64,000 nt of DNA from Candidatus Trichofilum aggregatum. GTDB lineage: Bacteria > Chloroflexota > Anaerolineae > Promineifilales > Promineifilaceae. Location of the stretch: assembly GCA_016716885.1 (NCBI GenBank), contig JADJUV010000015.1, positions 1 to 64,000 on the forward strand. The letters run 5' to 3'. This document shows positions 8,778 to 18,485 of this stretch, piece by piece; position 1 is the stretch's first letter, and each line of letters opens with the position of its first letter. Below the pieces are notes generated by a model, which had not been told where the DNA came from, made no database searches, and was given only the letters and a program-made list of their open reading frames with translations. The translations under genes were made by a program, and so were the position numbers.

Positions 8778-11486
8778 GTGAGAGAAAAGACCAGTGCTGG
8801 GCCAACAGAAATCTATACCGTGCAGAAGGGGGATCATCTAACCCGGATAGCCAGGGCTTTCGCCGCTGATGGGGCGATGGAACTGTCCGAGCTTGTGGAT
8901 GAGATTTACGCGCTGAATAAAGACGTGATTGGCGACGATAAGAATATCCTTCGCCCCGGCCAGGTGTTGCACATTCCTGTTGGTTCACGGCCAGGCGTTC
9001 TTATGGCCGCAACCCAGCCCCACCCCATCACCGTTGGCGCCATCATCCACCTACAAAGCCAACTCCCCGACGGCGGCTATCTGGAAGCACGCGGCTCCGT
9101 TGCCGATAAACCGGTGATCACCCAATGGCAGAACCCCCATATTCGCGCCTTTGTAGCCACGCACAAGAGCAAAAATCGGTCTAAGGGTTCGGGTAGTTGG
9201 AAAATTATTTCGGCCACGGGCAAACCAGAAGGCCAACCTTTGACCGATGGCGACACTATTTATTTGCTCAACATGAACCCCAATGTTGGTTATCTCGATA
9301 CCTTTGAATGGGTCAGAAACCTGGAGCCATTTAAGCAGTACACGACCATGACCATCGGCGTGTTCACATCAAACGTTCCCCGGAGAGGGGATGGTGTATC
9401 GGGCATCTGGACGATTCGCTCACAGGTGGGCAACGCCCCCAGCCAAAAGGAAATCGTGACGGGCGATACGATATACCTGGAGAATTTGTTTCCTGGAGCC
9501 GGTTATCTCGTCGCCCATGGTGACGTGGCGGCCCATCCCATGTTCAGCGATTATGACGGTCAGCACCGGTTTGTGTTTACAACCCCGCTGAAGGATGAGG
9601 ATAAGGTTGCCTACAGTTGGGCGATTACCTTAAGCGACCAGCCATCGGCCAAACAGTCCCATACCTACCATGTGTGGCAGGAGCAAGAGGGCACGTTGGT
9701 AGAAGCGGGTGCGTTCAGCTTCATGCTGCCGCACAACCAGCCCATTCTCTCTCTGGATGTCCAATCAACGGATAAGGGGCGAACTTTTAGCGGGGTGGCC
9801 AATAAGATGATAGCGGTTGCAGGGGAGTGGATCGCGGCCGCGCACCAATATCGCGTCGTTGCCTCATCAGACAAGAATGAACCCCTATTTTGGCAGGTGG
9901 GGGGGCAGGTGGCCCAGCTCATTTTGGAGCGAAACGAGACCCAGGCCCGTCGTGTGGATGGCACGATTACCTACCCGGCACAAGGAGCTATCAAGTTTAA
10001 GGCGATTCAGGCTCTGGCCCTCAATTGGCAACAATTTTTTGAGGCCACGCTGTGGGAATCACGTATCAACAAGATCAGCGGGGCCTTGCAAGCGGCCGGG
10101 TGGGAACTTAAGCACATTCTCGCCGCACCCGATGGGACGAACGCGGCCGCGGACGAAATCACCTTTCTCAAAAATCAACTGGCCCACATGCAACAACTAC
10201 AGCTAGACATGGTCGCGTTTTGGCAACTCTTCAGCCAGGCCGCCATGAAACAGATCAACCCGTTGCCTCAAAACGGTTTCCTGCCGCCCGTCCATCTGAT
10301 CAAGGCCTGTTTTCAAGAATTCACCCGCGATTTTGAAATCATCCAGCGGGCCATGCAACAGCGCCGCTGGCTGGATGGGGCAAACGGGGAAAGCCCCAAC
10401 AATGCCCAGCCCCAAAGTTTGATTGTCACCGACAAATTAGCCGCTATGGCCCTGACCCCCTTTCAACATCTGATCACCGATTCGTCGGCGGTCATTCCCA
10501 TCACCTATTTCAGCCAGAAAATACACATTCGCCGCCTGCCCTACGTGGATAAATTCGTCCTGGTGGGCATCACCTATGATTTATCCATAGATTCCCTGTT
10601 AGAGACTTCACTGCCTTTTGAGCTGATGGCGATTCCCCATGAGGTGGGTCACTTCATCTACCATCACGGCAAGCTGACGCCGGACAAAACCCATGCCTAC
10701 ACCTCGTTGGCCCAACTATGCGCGAGCGAAACGTTCTTGAACCACCCCTACCACCGCTGGTTTGAAGAGATTTTCGCCGATTTGTACGGCTGTATGGTGG
10801 CTGGGCCGCTAACGGCTTTAGGCTTATTGGCTTTGCTGGCGACCGGGGACAAAGAACGATTGCTGATGGATGACGACGATCATCCCACCCCCATTTTGCG
10901 CCCCTTCTTCTTATCGGAAATGTTGCGGATTTTAAGTGACCGAAATGACCACTGGGACGCCGGGGCAACAACGGCTAAACCGTATGATTTTTCCGAGGTT
11001 GCCAAGAGTCTCGATGCCAATTGGACGACGATGTTGGAACGATGGGGTTTTGTGACGGAAGGGGTCACGGATGGTCGGCCCGCCAGAATTCAGATTCCCA
11101 GCCAGACCCAGGCCCATTGGGAAGGGTTCATCAATGTGGAAACGGCCATTGTGAATGTCAGAAAAATTATTGTGGCCTTTGTGGATGTGTTGAGTCACGC
11201 CTACCGCCAACGTGAAAAGAAACCATTGTTGCCCTGGTGCCAGGAACGGGGCGGGTTGGATGAGTATATCGAAGAAATCAAAGCCCTTCCGCGCTCCCAA
11301 CGGCTGGCCGCCAAAAAAGCTGTCCTCTTGGCCGAAGCCAGGGAGCCGGAGCAAAGAAAACAGATCATCACCAACAGGCTCCCGGGTTTAGAGGAAAACC
11401 AGGACGAACTCAGTCGCACGGTCTTTCTGGACATTCTAAAAGGATGGGAAGACAGCGGGCCACATGTCACCGGCGGCCACGATTAG
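8778..11486 (+). CDS. LysM-domain HEVGH zinc metalloprotease-like protein
   Basis: GTG start with AGGAG 6 bases upstream. 902 residues, no signal peptide or membrane segment. Residues ~8-72 are a LysM domain (YTVQKGDHLTRIARAF ... LRPGQVLHIPVG), a peptidoglycan/chitin-binding fold. Residues ~80-330 carry three beta repeats with related GDTIYLxNxxPxxGYL motifs. A helical linker follows. The catalytic-looking region has H621-E-V-G-H625 in MAIPHEVGHFIYHH and a downstream acidic helix FEEIFADLYG (E663/E664), the pattern of a gluzincin zinc site with Glu as third ligand. LysM-bearing non-secreted proteins are also found as baseplate or cargo parts of contractile injection systems, but no such genes are in view. 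Substrate unknown. Confidence 0.7.
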   Translation: MREKTSAGPTEIYTVQKGDHLTRIARAFAADGAMELSELVDEIYALNKDVIGDDKNILRPGQVLHIPVGSRPGVLMAATQPHPITVGAIIHLQSQLPDGGYLEARGSVADKPVITQWQNPHIRAFVATHKSKNRSKGSGSWKIISATGKPEGQPLTDGDTIYLLNMNPNVGYLDTFEWVRNLEPFKQYTTMTIGVFTSNVPRRGDGVSGIWTIRSQVGNAPSQKEIVTGDTIYLENLFPGAGYLVAHGDVAAHPMFSDYDGQHRFVFTTPLKDEDKVAYSWAITLSDQPSAKQSHTYHVWQEQEGTLVEAGAFSFMLPHNQPILSLDVQSTDKGRTFSGVANKMIAVAGEWIAAAHQYRVVASSDKNEPLFWQVGGQVAQLILERNETQARRVDGTITYPAQGAIKFKAIQALALNWQQFFEATLWESRINKISGALQAAGWELKHILAAPDGTNAAADEITFLKNQLAHMQQLQLDMVAFWQLFSQAAMKQINPLPQNGFLPPVHLIKACFQEFTRDFEIIQRAMQQRRWLDGANGESPNNAQPQSLIVTDKLAAMALTPFQHLITDSSAVIPITYFSQKIHIRRLPYVDKFVLVGITYDLSIDSLLETSLPFELMAIPHEVGHFIYHHGKLTPDKTHAYTSLAQLCASETFLNHPYHRWFEEIFADLYGCMVAGPLTALGLLALLATGDKERLLMDDDDHPTPILRPFFLSEMLRILSDRNDHWDAGATTAKPYDFSEVAKSLDANWTTMLERWGFVTEGVTDGRPARIQIPSQTQAHWEGFINVETAIVNVRKIIVAFVDVLSHAYRQREKKPLLPWCQERGGLDEYIEEIKALPRSQRLAAKKAVLLAEAREPEQRKQIITNRLPGLEENQDELSRTVFLDILKGWEDSGPHVTGGHD

Positions 11487-11489
11487 CAC

Positions 11490-11655
11490 CCTACGAAACA
11501 GTTTCTTGTAAAGTGTACAAGAGAGAGGTTACACAGAGATTCACAGAGGAGGCACAGAGGTTCACAGAGAAGTATTTACAAATCTCCGTGTATCTCTGTG
11601 TTTTCTCTGTGCCCTCTGTGTTCCTTCTTCTTGATTCTGGCTTGTCCAGGTTAGG
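11490..11655 (+). repeat. dispersed hairpin repeat family 1, copy D
   Basis: Starts 4 bases after the metalloprotease stop. Left mini-hairpin TTTCTTGTAAAGTGTACAAG, CACAGAG/CTCTGTG core, right end TTCTGGCTTGTCCAGGTTAG. Sits between convergent genes, so it may act as a bidirectional terminator. Confidence 0.85.
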
Positions 11656-11669
11656 GAGTGTGGTGGAAC

Positions 11670-14567
11670 TTATTGGAGCCGTTCGGCCAGGCGGGGGTTG
11701 TTCAGGGTGAGATTTAGCTGGCGGGCCTGCTGTTTGGCGTGGTGACTTTGGGCCGTGTCACCTATTTCGGCATACAGATGGGATAGATAGTAGTACGAAT
11801 AAGCCTGCTCAAACAGGTCGCCTAGCTCACAGAAGATGTCTAACCCGGCGAGGAGTAAGGGTAGCCCCTGGTGTGGCTCTTGTCTGGCCTGATGGAGCAG
11901 ACCTAATTGCGTCTTCACCAGCCCTTCCAACCGCAAACTGCCCAAGGTGTGGAACAGGTCTAAACATTCATATCCCACCGCCAGGGCCGCCTCAAACTGC
12001 TGTTGTTTTTTGTGCAGGAGGAGCTTTTCATAGAGCGCGGCCGCGTACTCCCCCTTATCCTCTTGCTGGCGACTGACATTCAGGGCCTCCACCAGACACA
12101 CCTCAGCCGCCAGATAATCTCCAGCCATACTTTGCACCCGCGCCAGATAACGCCACGTTTCGATGGTGGTAGACGACACCGGCAGTGGCCGTTGTAGGGC
12201 CAGCGCTTGTTCCAAACAGGTCTGGGCCGTCTGGAAATCACGGTTTTGTTTGAAGTGGTAAACGGCGATGAGGTTCAAATTTTTGGCGATCCCCAGCCCA
12301 TCTTGCTCCTCTTCAAAAATTCGTTTAGAGGCCTCAAACTGCGCCAGGGCTTCCTCATCTCGCCCCTGTTCACTCAGGATACGACCATACAGATATTCGG
12401 CCTGGGCAATACCCAGGCTGTCTTCCCAACGGGTCAACTTCTGCATCGCGGCCGCAAGGTGATCTGTCGCGGCCGCATACGCATTCAGCTCCATCTCAAC
12501 CTCACCCAGGCGCAGGAGCAGACGGGCCAGGGCGAGGTCATCTGGCAGGGCCGCGGCCGCATCCAACGCCAGCGTCAACCCCTCCCGCATCTCATTAAAC
12601 CGAATCTGCCGGAACCACGGCTCATCCAACACCTGCACCCAATCCAGCACCCACTGCCACTCGGCCAGGGAATGCGCTTTGGTTATCGCGGCCGCAAAAT
12701 TACGCCACTCCGGTTGTAATTCGGCATAATCGGCCCGGTGGTCGTGGGCGAATTGATAAAAGTAGCGCACAAACGCCTGGTTCAGTTCCGGGGTGCGGCT
12801 TGCCAGCTTGTCGGCCGCGAACTGGCGCACCAGGCTGTGCAAACCGTACCGTTCCGGCTCGTGCTGTTGTTGCAGGAGCGATCTTTCACACAGCAGATCC
12901 AGGTCGAACGGGGTGGCCTGGGCTATCTCTGCGGCCGCGTCTGCCGTGAAGGTAGTGGGGAAAACGGACAGGGCCGCCAGCACCGCCTGCTCCCCCGGTG
13001 TGAGCAACTGCCACGAGGTCTCGAACACCGCCCGCATACTGCGATGGCGCGGGTCCACGTCGCGCAGGCGGGTGCTGAGGAAGTCGAGCGACTCACCGAT
13101 GGACGTAATGATTTGGGCCAGGGAACGGCGGCGCACCCACGCGGCCGCGAGGGCAATGCCCAGGGGCGAACCATCTACCAGGTCGCAGATGTGGTGAACC
13201 TGGGGCAGGTTGGCGGCGGTCACGGCAAAATCGTCACGGGCCATGCGGCCGCGGTCGGCAAACAGGGACGCGGCCGCGCTCAAACCCGTTTCCCCTCGCG
13301 GCAACCCATCCAGCAGGATCACCGATTCGGCCTGGAAGTTAAGCGGTTCGCGGGAAGTCGCCAGAATCGCCACCTGGGGGGCTCGCCGCAGCCATTCGGG
13401 AATAAAACCAAGTTCGTCCAGGGCCACCTCGCAATTATCCAGGATGAGCAACAGCCGTTTGTCGCGCAAAAGGGCCAACACCTGCTCCCCGGTCAACTGT
13501 TTGCCCGCCTGCCCCAACCCCATCACCTCACCCACCGCCATTTTGATGCGCTCGGTGTCCCCTTCCAGGGCATCCAGCGAGACAAACCAGACCCCATCGG
13601 GAAAGCTCAGCTTGACCTGCCTGCCCACCTCAACGGCCAGGCGCGTTTTGCCGATGCCGCCCGTGCCCACCAGGGTGATGAGCCGATAGGTGGGATCAAC
13701 CAGCCGTTGCAGGAGTTGGGTCTGTTCGGCGGTGCGGCCAAAAAACAGGCCGGTGGCTAAGGGCAAATTGTCCGGGATGGTGGCCTGACCGGGCACAACC
13801 AGGGCGTCATCAGAGATTTGTTGGTATAGCTGTTGCGTCGCCGCCTCTGGTTCAACCCCCAATTCATCACCCAATTTTTCTGCGCACAAAACGTACTGGG
13901 CGAGAGCGGCATTGCGATCCCCCAGGTGGGCGTGCGCCTGCATCAAGGCGCGGTGGGCGGCTTCCAGCCAGGGTTCCAGGCGCAGTTGCCGCTGGGCGAT
14001 GTCGAGCACGGCGGCCCACTCCCCTCGCGCCATTCGGGCCTCACGCAGATGGGTCATCGCCTCTAACACCCTCTGTTGGACATGCTCACGTTGGGCGATG
14101 AGCCAGGTTTCCCAGGTGTCGCTGGGGAAGTTCAGCCCGGCCAGGAACTCGCCGCGCACTAAATCTACCGCTTCTTGCAGATGGGCCAGGCAGGTGGGAC
14201 AGCCCGCCAACTGCCGGTGGGGATGGCTCTCCACGGTGGTCAGGAGCCGCTCAAACTTTGTCACATCTACCCCGATGTCGTCGCCGGTGCGGAGCGTGAT
14301 CTGTTTGCGGTCAATGTCCAACCAGGGGGGGATGGCGTTTTCGTCGCCTATGGCATCACGCAGGCGGGTGAGCCGGTTGCGGAGATAGGTGAGGGCTTCG
14401 GTGTCGGGGCGGTCTGGGGAGAGCAGTCCGGCGAGGGTGTCGCGGCGTTGGGGAATGCCTTGATGGGCGGCCAGGTAGGCCAGCAACACACGCTCGGCAT
14501 CGGTACGGAACGCGGCCGCGGCCGCGCCCACACGCACCTGCAATGGCCCTAACAACTCAATCCTCAA
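11670..14567 (-). CDS. SARP/BTAD-NB-ARC-TPR transcriptional regulator
   Basis: TTG start with GAGAGGGG upstream. 965 residues. N-terminal winged-helix OmpR-like fold (residues 1-95, MRIELLGPLQVRVG...LTYLRNRLTRLRDAIG), then a bacterial transcriptional activator domain (~100-250, WLEAAHRALMQAHAHLGDRN). An NB-ARC/STAND ATPase follows with P-loop GTGGIGKT (301-308), Walker B LLLILDNCE and LATSREPLNF. The C-terminus has about ten TPR-like helices. Such AfsR-like proteins bind direct repeats next to promoters and switch by nucleotide and ligand binding to the TPR part. The gene is rich in GCGGCCGC octamers (11 copies), mostly read as AAA or RGR. It faces away from a small secreted-peptide gene and a second regulator of the same type; targets are not known. 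Confidence 0.85.
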   Translation of the reverse strand: MRIELLGPLQVRVGAAAAAFRTDAERVLLAYLAAHQGIPQRRDTLAGLLSPDRPDTEALTYLRNRLTRLRDAIGDENAIPPWLDIDRKQITLRTGDDIGVDVTKFERLLTTVESHPHRQLAGCPTCLAHLQEAVDLVRGEFLAGLNFPSDTWETWLIAQREHVQQRVLEAMTHLREARMARGEWAAVLDIAQRQLRLEPWLEAAHRALMQAHAHLGDRNAALAQYVLCAEKLGDELGVEPEAATQQLYQQISDDALVVPGQATIPDNLPLATGLFFGRTAEQTQLLQRLVDPTYRLITLVGTGGIGKTRLAVEVGRQVKLSFPDGVWFVSLDALEGDTERIKMAVGEVMGLGQAGKQLTGEQVLALLRDKRLLLILDNCEVALDELGFIPEWLRRAPQVAILATSREPLNFQAESVILLDGLPRGETGLSAAASLFADRGRMARDDFAVTAANLPQVHHICDLVDGSPLGIALAAAWVRRRSLAQIITSIGESLDFLSTRLRDVDPRHRSMRAVFETSWQLLTPGEQAVLAALSVFPTTFTADAAAEIAQATPFDLDLLCERSLLQQQHEPERYGLHSLVRQFAADKLASRTPELNQAFVRYFYQFAHDHRADYAELQPEWRNFAAAITKAHSLAEWQWVLDWVQVLDEPWFRQIRFNEMREGLTLALDAAAALPDDLALARLLLRLGEVEMELNAYAAATDHLAAAMQKLTRWEDSLGIAQAEYLYGRILSEQGRDEEALAQFEASKRIFEEEQDGLGIAKNLNLIAVYHFKQNRDFQTAQTCLEQALALQRPLPVSSTTIETWRYLARVQSMAGDYLAAEVCLVEALNVSRQQEDKGEYAAALYEKLLLHKKQQQFEAALAVGYECLDLFHTLGSLRLEGLVKTQLGLLHQARQEPHQGLPLLLAGLDIFCELGDLFEQAYSYYYLSHLYAEIGDTAQSHHAKQQARQLNLTLNNPRLAERLQ

Positions 14568-14999
14568 GATTCGCCCCTCTCTGAGGAGTAAGGCATCCCC
14601 AGATGCCGGTGGTGGTGCGCCGTTCGCACGTGGGCGTGCTCACTCCTCTCTATATCCGTGTTAATTCAAATCGTATCTATTCAGGTGTGAGAACTCATTC
14701 CCACGCTCGGCGTGGGAATGCCATCTGGGACGCTCTGCGTCCTATGAGACGCGGAGCGTCACCGGGAGCATTCCACGCCGAGCGTGGAACGAGAGTAGGA
14801 AACAACTTGCCCTCACCCCCCCTCTCCCGATGCGGGAGAGGGGAGCAGTTCCCTCTCCCCATGGGGAGAGGGCTAGGGTGAGGGGCTGTACAGCCTTCCT
14901 TTGGGTGCGGTATGGGTGCGATGTCTCCCTAGAGTGTGGTCATCAACGCGGCTCACCCAGAGCCACAAAAGACAAACCACACATTTAAGGAGATGACTC
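14568..14999. other. regulatory gap with dispersed hairpins upstream of the peptide gene
   Basis: About 14690-14795 holds a hairpin repeat common in environmental bacteria (TCCCACGCTCGGCGTGGGA and GACGCTCTGCGTC/GACGCGGAGCGTC, closing with CCACGCCGAGCGTGG). About 14808-14884 holds CCCTCTCCCGATGCGGGAGA and CCCTCTCCCCATGGGGAGAG stems. The palindrome GGCTGTACAGCC (14884-14895) and the direct repeat below lie next to the peptide gene. Confidence 0.7.
14902..14935 (+). promoter_or_regulatory. candidate SARP-type operator and -10 of the peptide gene
   Basis: TGGGTGCG occurs at 14902-14909 and again at 14913-14920, a direct repeat with an 11-base period. SARP proteins such as AfsR are known to bind heptamer direct repeats with this period a short distance before the -10. 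A weak -10 (TAGAGT, 14930-14935) lies about 9 bases after the second repeat. Assignment to the adjacent regulators is inference. Confidence 0.45.
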
Positions 15000-15116
15000 A
15001 TGAAACAGTTCAAAAATTGGAAAGCCATTGTCGTTGCCAGCATTGTGCCCCTGCTTATCGCCCTGCAACCCGCCGTCACCTACGCTTGCAGTGTTGGCAC
15101 ACACACGGGCTGTTAA
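15000..15116 (+). CDS. 38-residue precursor of a secreted CSVGTHTGC peptide
   Basis: ATG at 15000 with AAGGAGA 6 bases upstream (an excellent ribosome site) and TAA at 15114. The product is a textbook signal peptide: basic MKQFKNWK, hydrophobic AIVVASIVPLLIALQPAV, then TYA followed by Cys. Cleavage after TYA would leave a nine-residue peptide CSVGTHTGC with Cys at both ends, able to close as a disulfide ring. Alternatively the Cys could be lipidated, but Tyr at -2 is unusual for a lipobox. It is followed by a perfect stem-loop and lies between two SARP-NB-ARC-TPR regulators, with a SARP-like repeat upstream. I recognise no family. The gene is too short for routine gene callers, so a chance ORF cannot be excluded, but start, signal and context agree. 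Confidence 0.65.
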   Translation: MKQFKNWKAIVVASIVPLLIALQPAVTYACSVGTHTGC

Positions 15117-15141
15117 GGAATAGCAACGAAATAATCTGCTC

Positions 15142-15177
15142 AAGATTGGTTCAATCTTCATTGATTGAACCAATCTT
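15142..15177. terminator. perfect 15-bp stem-loop between convergent genes
   Basis: AAGATTGGTTCAATC, loop TTCATT, GATTGAACCAATCTT. It lies 26 bases after the peptide stop and 16 bases from the end of the second regulator. There is no long U tract, so it may be a bidirectional or Rho-assisted terminator, or a 3' stabiliser of the peptide mRNA. Confidence 0.6.
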
Positions 15178-15192
15178 CACCTAAACTTTCGG

Positions 15193-18100
15193 TCATTGTC
15201 GTGGAACCTGTAACCTCAGACAGGGTTCTATTTTGTCCTTGTGGACACATCTCAAATAACTGTCAATAGCCGTGGCACGTTCGAGCAAACCTGGATTTTG
15301 GATTTCTTTTGCCAACCAACGGCTTCCGCACTATATTGTCTGGCTTCTCTTTGGCCCTGATTGTGCTAAAAGCTCGGCCATACCAATCAAAATGGCATCG
15401 CATTCAGCGTATCTTAAGTTGTCTTCTCGGGCAATTTTAGGCGTGATTGTACAGAGTTTGTGCCCGTTTGAAATTGCCCTGCGCCTTTTGGGTTTCAGCA
15501 AGATTAAGCATGGCTTCCGCCATTAAAGACCGATTCCCGATATCCTCTCTGCAATCCGTAATCCTTGCTCCAAATTTTCGACGGCCAAATCTATTTCGCC
15601 CTGTAAATGATAATTTTGCCAAGATTATTGAAAATGTCCCCTTGCCCTCCAGATTGCCGCTGGTGGTGGCTAACTCAAGGCCCAGCTGCAAATAATATTG
15701 TGCGCCTAAATAGTCGCCTTGCTCAGTCGAGACGATGCTGAGGTTGTTGACTAGAACGCTTGGCAGATGGTGATCACCTAACTGGTCACAGATGTCTGTG
15801 CTTTCTCCCAGGCTTCTTGAGCGGCTGGTAAATCCCCTTGATGGTAGCAAACAAGACCAATGCTGTTGAGACTGCCACTCAGGGCCTGGGCATTGCCTAT
15901 TTTTTGCCAGGCGGCACAGGCCTGTTGTAGATGATCGTGGGCGATGGTGTAGCGGCTTTGGATGTCGTTGATGATGCCCAGATGGTGGTGACACCAGCCG
16001 CTGATGAGTGTGGCGTCAATGGCCTGGGCAACGGTGAGGGCGTGGTTGAGTTTGGCCGCGGCCGCGTCGTACTCCCCCAACCGCCACAACGATTCCCCCC
16101 ACAACACCTGGCCCATCCCCTCAGCCCAGCGATCCCCCCCTTGCGCCGCCAGCTTTAACGCCGTTTGCACCGTTTGCATGGCCGGACGATATTGGCCGAG
16201 CCGGTTCTGGAACCGTGCCCGCTCCAACCCGGCATGGGTCGCCAGAGCGAGGCCAGCAGTTCCCCACGCCGTGGCCGTGCTGACGGTGGTGTGCATGATG
16301 GCTTCCGCCTCGTGGGCCAGACCGCGCAGTTGATAATAAATCGAGAGTGAGGTGAGCGCGTCAAACAACAGGTCGGCCTGGCCCTCGGCCAAACCCGTTT
16401 GCCAGGCCAGCCGCACATTGTCCATGTCGGGTTCAACGACGCTGATGGAATGTTGCGGCGCACTTTTTTGCAGGGGTTCGGTATGTTGCGCCAGCAGGGT
16501 GAGGTAGTAGTGGGCGTGTTGGGCCGGGGTTGGGTCGGTGGGGGGCAGGTGCGCGGCCGCGTATGCCCGGATGATGGGGTGAAGGGTGTAGCGATCAGTC
16601 GTGGCCTGGTAGGTTAATAACGACTTATCGCCGAGCGCAGTGATTTGCGATGCGGCCGCGTGCGTAATTTGTTGCGCGGCTGTCTGTGTAAAACCGCCCC
16701 GAAACAACGCCAGTCGCGCCAGACATTGTTGCAGGGCCGGGGTCAAGGTGCGCCACGACATCTCAAAAACAACATGCAGACCCCGATGGCGTTCGGGCAC
16801 GTCACGCAGAGAGGTGGTGAGGGCATCAAAACCAGCCCGCAAACGATCCGCCACCACCCGTGGGCTGGTGTGGCGGGTTAAGGCGGCCGCCAACTCAATC
16901 GCCAGCGGCAACCCTTCCACCAGGCGGCAGATGGTACGAACGGCGAGCAGATCATCAGCGGCCACCGGCTCATATTGTTGTTGGGCATACCGCGCCCCAA
17001 ACAGCTCCACCGCTTCCGAGGGCAATTCATCGCTGTCGCTGGGCGGATAACGCAACCCGTTCAAGGCCACCGTCCACTCAGCCCGCAGGCGTAACGCCTC
17101 CCGCGATGTCACCAGCAGTTGCACCGTTTCGCACTGCTGGATCATCTCCTGCACCAACTGAATCCCCCCCAGCAGATGTTCAAAGTTATCCAGCACCAGC
17201 AAAATTTGTTTGTGTTTCAGGTGGTTGAGCAGTTGTTGGGCAGGCGTTTCTGAGCCAGTGAGCCGCATGTCGAGAACGGTGGCGATTTCTACGGCTATCG
17301 CTTCGGCCACATCGTCATCATCGGGGTCAATGTCGGCCAGTTCCACCAGCCAGACGCCATCCGGGTATTGACGCAGACGACGCCGGGCGATGGTGGTGGC
17401 GAGGCGTGTCTTACCCACGCCCCCCTGCCCCACCAGGGTGACAACTCGGCACCAGGGCTGATCGAGGCGGATATGAATCTCTTGCTGGACGGTTTGGCGG
17501 CCAAAGAATTGATCGGTTTCCGGGGGCAGGTTGTGCCGCACGGTTGAGGCCCGGTAGGCCGGGGTGGCCGGTGGGGGTTGGATGGTTTTGATCAACGCCG
17601 TCAGGGACGCGGGTGGCTCAATACCCAACTCGGTCCGCAGGAGATGGGCACAATCGTCGTAATGGGTGAGGGCTTCGCGGCCGCGACCCGCTTTAAGCAA
17701 TAGTTGAATGAGCAACGTGTGCGCCGTTTCATCCAGCGCATCTACCTGGAGCCAACGCCGGGCGACCTGGATACCATCGTCCACCTGGCCCGACTTGAGC
17801 CGGTATTGCCCCAGCCGGTCATACGCCGCGATGACCTGGCGGCGAATCTGTTCACGGGTCTGCGTCGCCCACGCATTGAATTGGGGGGCATCGGGCAGGG
17901 AGAAGTGGGCCAGGAACTCACCTTGATAGGTGGCGAGGGTGGTGTGCAGGGCGGTCGCGGCCGCGTCCGAATCCACTGGCCCCAGGTTGGTTAATGTCTG
18001 CACCAGGCGCAACGAATCAACATCCTGCTGATTCTCCGGGGCGAGGGCTACCGTCTTCTGTGTAACCACCAGCCCATCACCCACTTGCTTTCGCAGGCGT

Positions 18101-18303
18101 GACAGGATGGTGCGTAAATTGGATAACGATTGTTGGGTGGAACTACTCTCCCAGAGCAAATCGGCCAGAAAATCACGCGAATGGGTTTGGCCGGTATGGG
18201 CCAGGTAGATGAGGAGCGCGGCCTCTTTTTGGCTACGAAACTGGCTCAGGGGCACGCCGTCTAAAGACAGTACAACTTGACCGAGCAGTGAAAACAATAA
18301 CAT
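15193..18303 (-). CDS. second SARP/BTAD-NB-ARC-TPR regulator, frameshifted in its TPR part
   Basis: ATG at 18303 with GAGAGA upstream. Same architecture as its neighbour: winged helix (MLLFSLLGQVVLSLDG...NLRTILSRLRKQVG), BTAD (~95-245), NB-ARC with VGQGGVGKTRL and LLVLDNFEHLL, then TPRs. The main frame runs to 15778. The protein then continues in other frames: AWEKAQT joins ICDQLGDHHLPSVLVNNLSI, then LQGEIDLAVENLEQGLRIAE, NRSLMAEAMLNLAETQKAQG, AREDNLRYAECDAILIGMAE and LLERATAIDSYLRC, with a stop at 15193. That is about five single-base shifts within 600 bases, all in the TPR sensor region. Either unpolished sequence or early decay of one regulator of the pair; the DNA-binding and ATPase parts are intact. 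Confidence 0.75.
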
Positions 18304-18485
18304 CGTATCTCTCTGATAAGCGCGTTGGTCCCTTTGGGCATCATGGTAAGGTTACTGCAAGAGTTCATTGACAACGGGTGTGTTCAAATGAGTTATAGGA
18401 GAAAGGCATCCCGAAATGAAACACACCCTTTGACAACTCTAGCGCACAACCTCTTCTTTCTTTGCGCAGAGTAAGTCCCCGCAAG

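Noticed and set aside
12738..13760. 340-codon frame opposite the first SARP regulator
   Set aside because: Antisense shadow produced by high-GC codon bias; no domain pattern.
18360..18480. Possible small ORF (MSYRRKASRNETHP...) between the second regulator and the DinB-like gene
   Set aside because: No signal peptide or conserved feature; unlike the 15000-15116 peptide gene, nothing in its context supports it.
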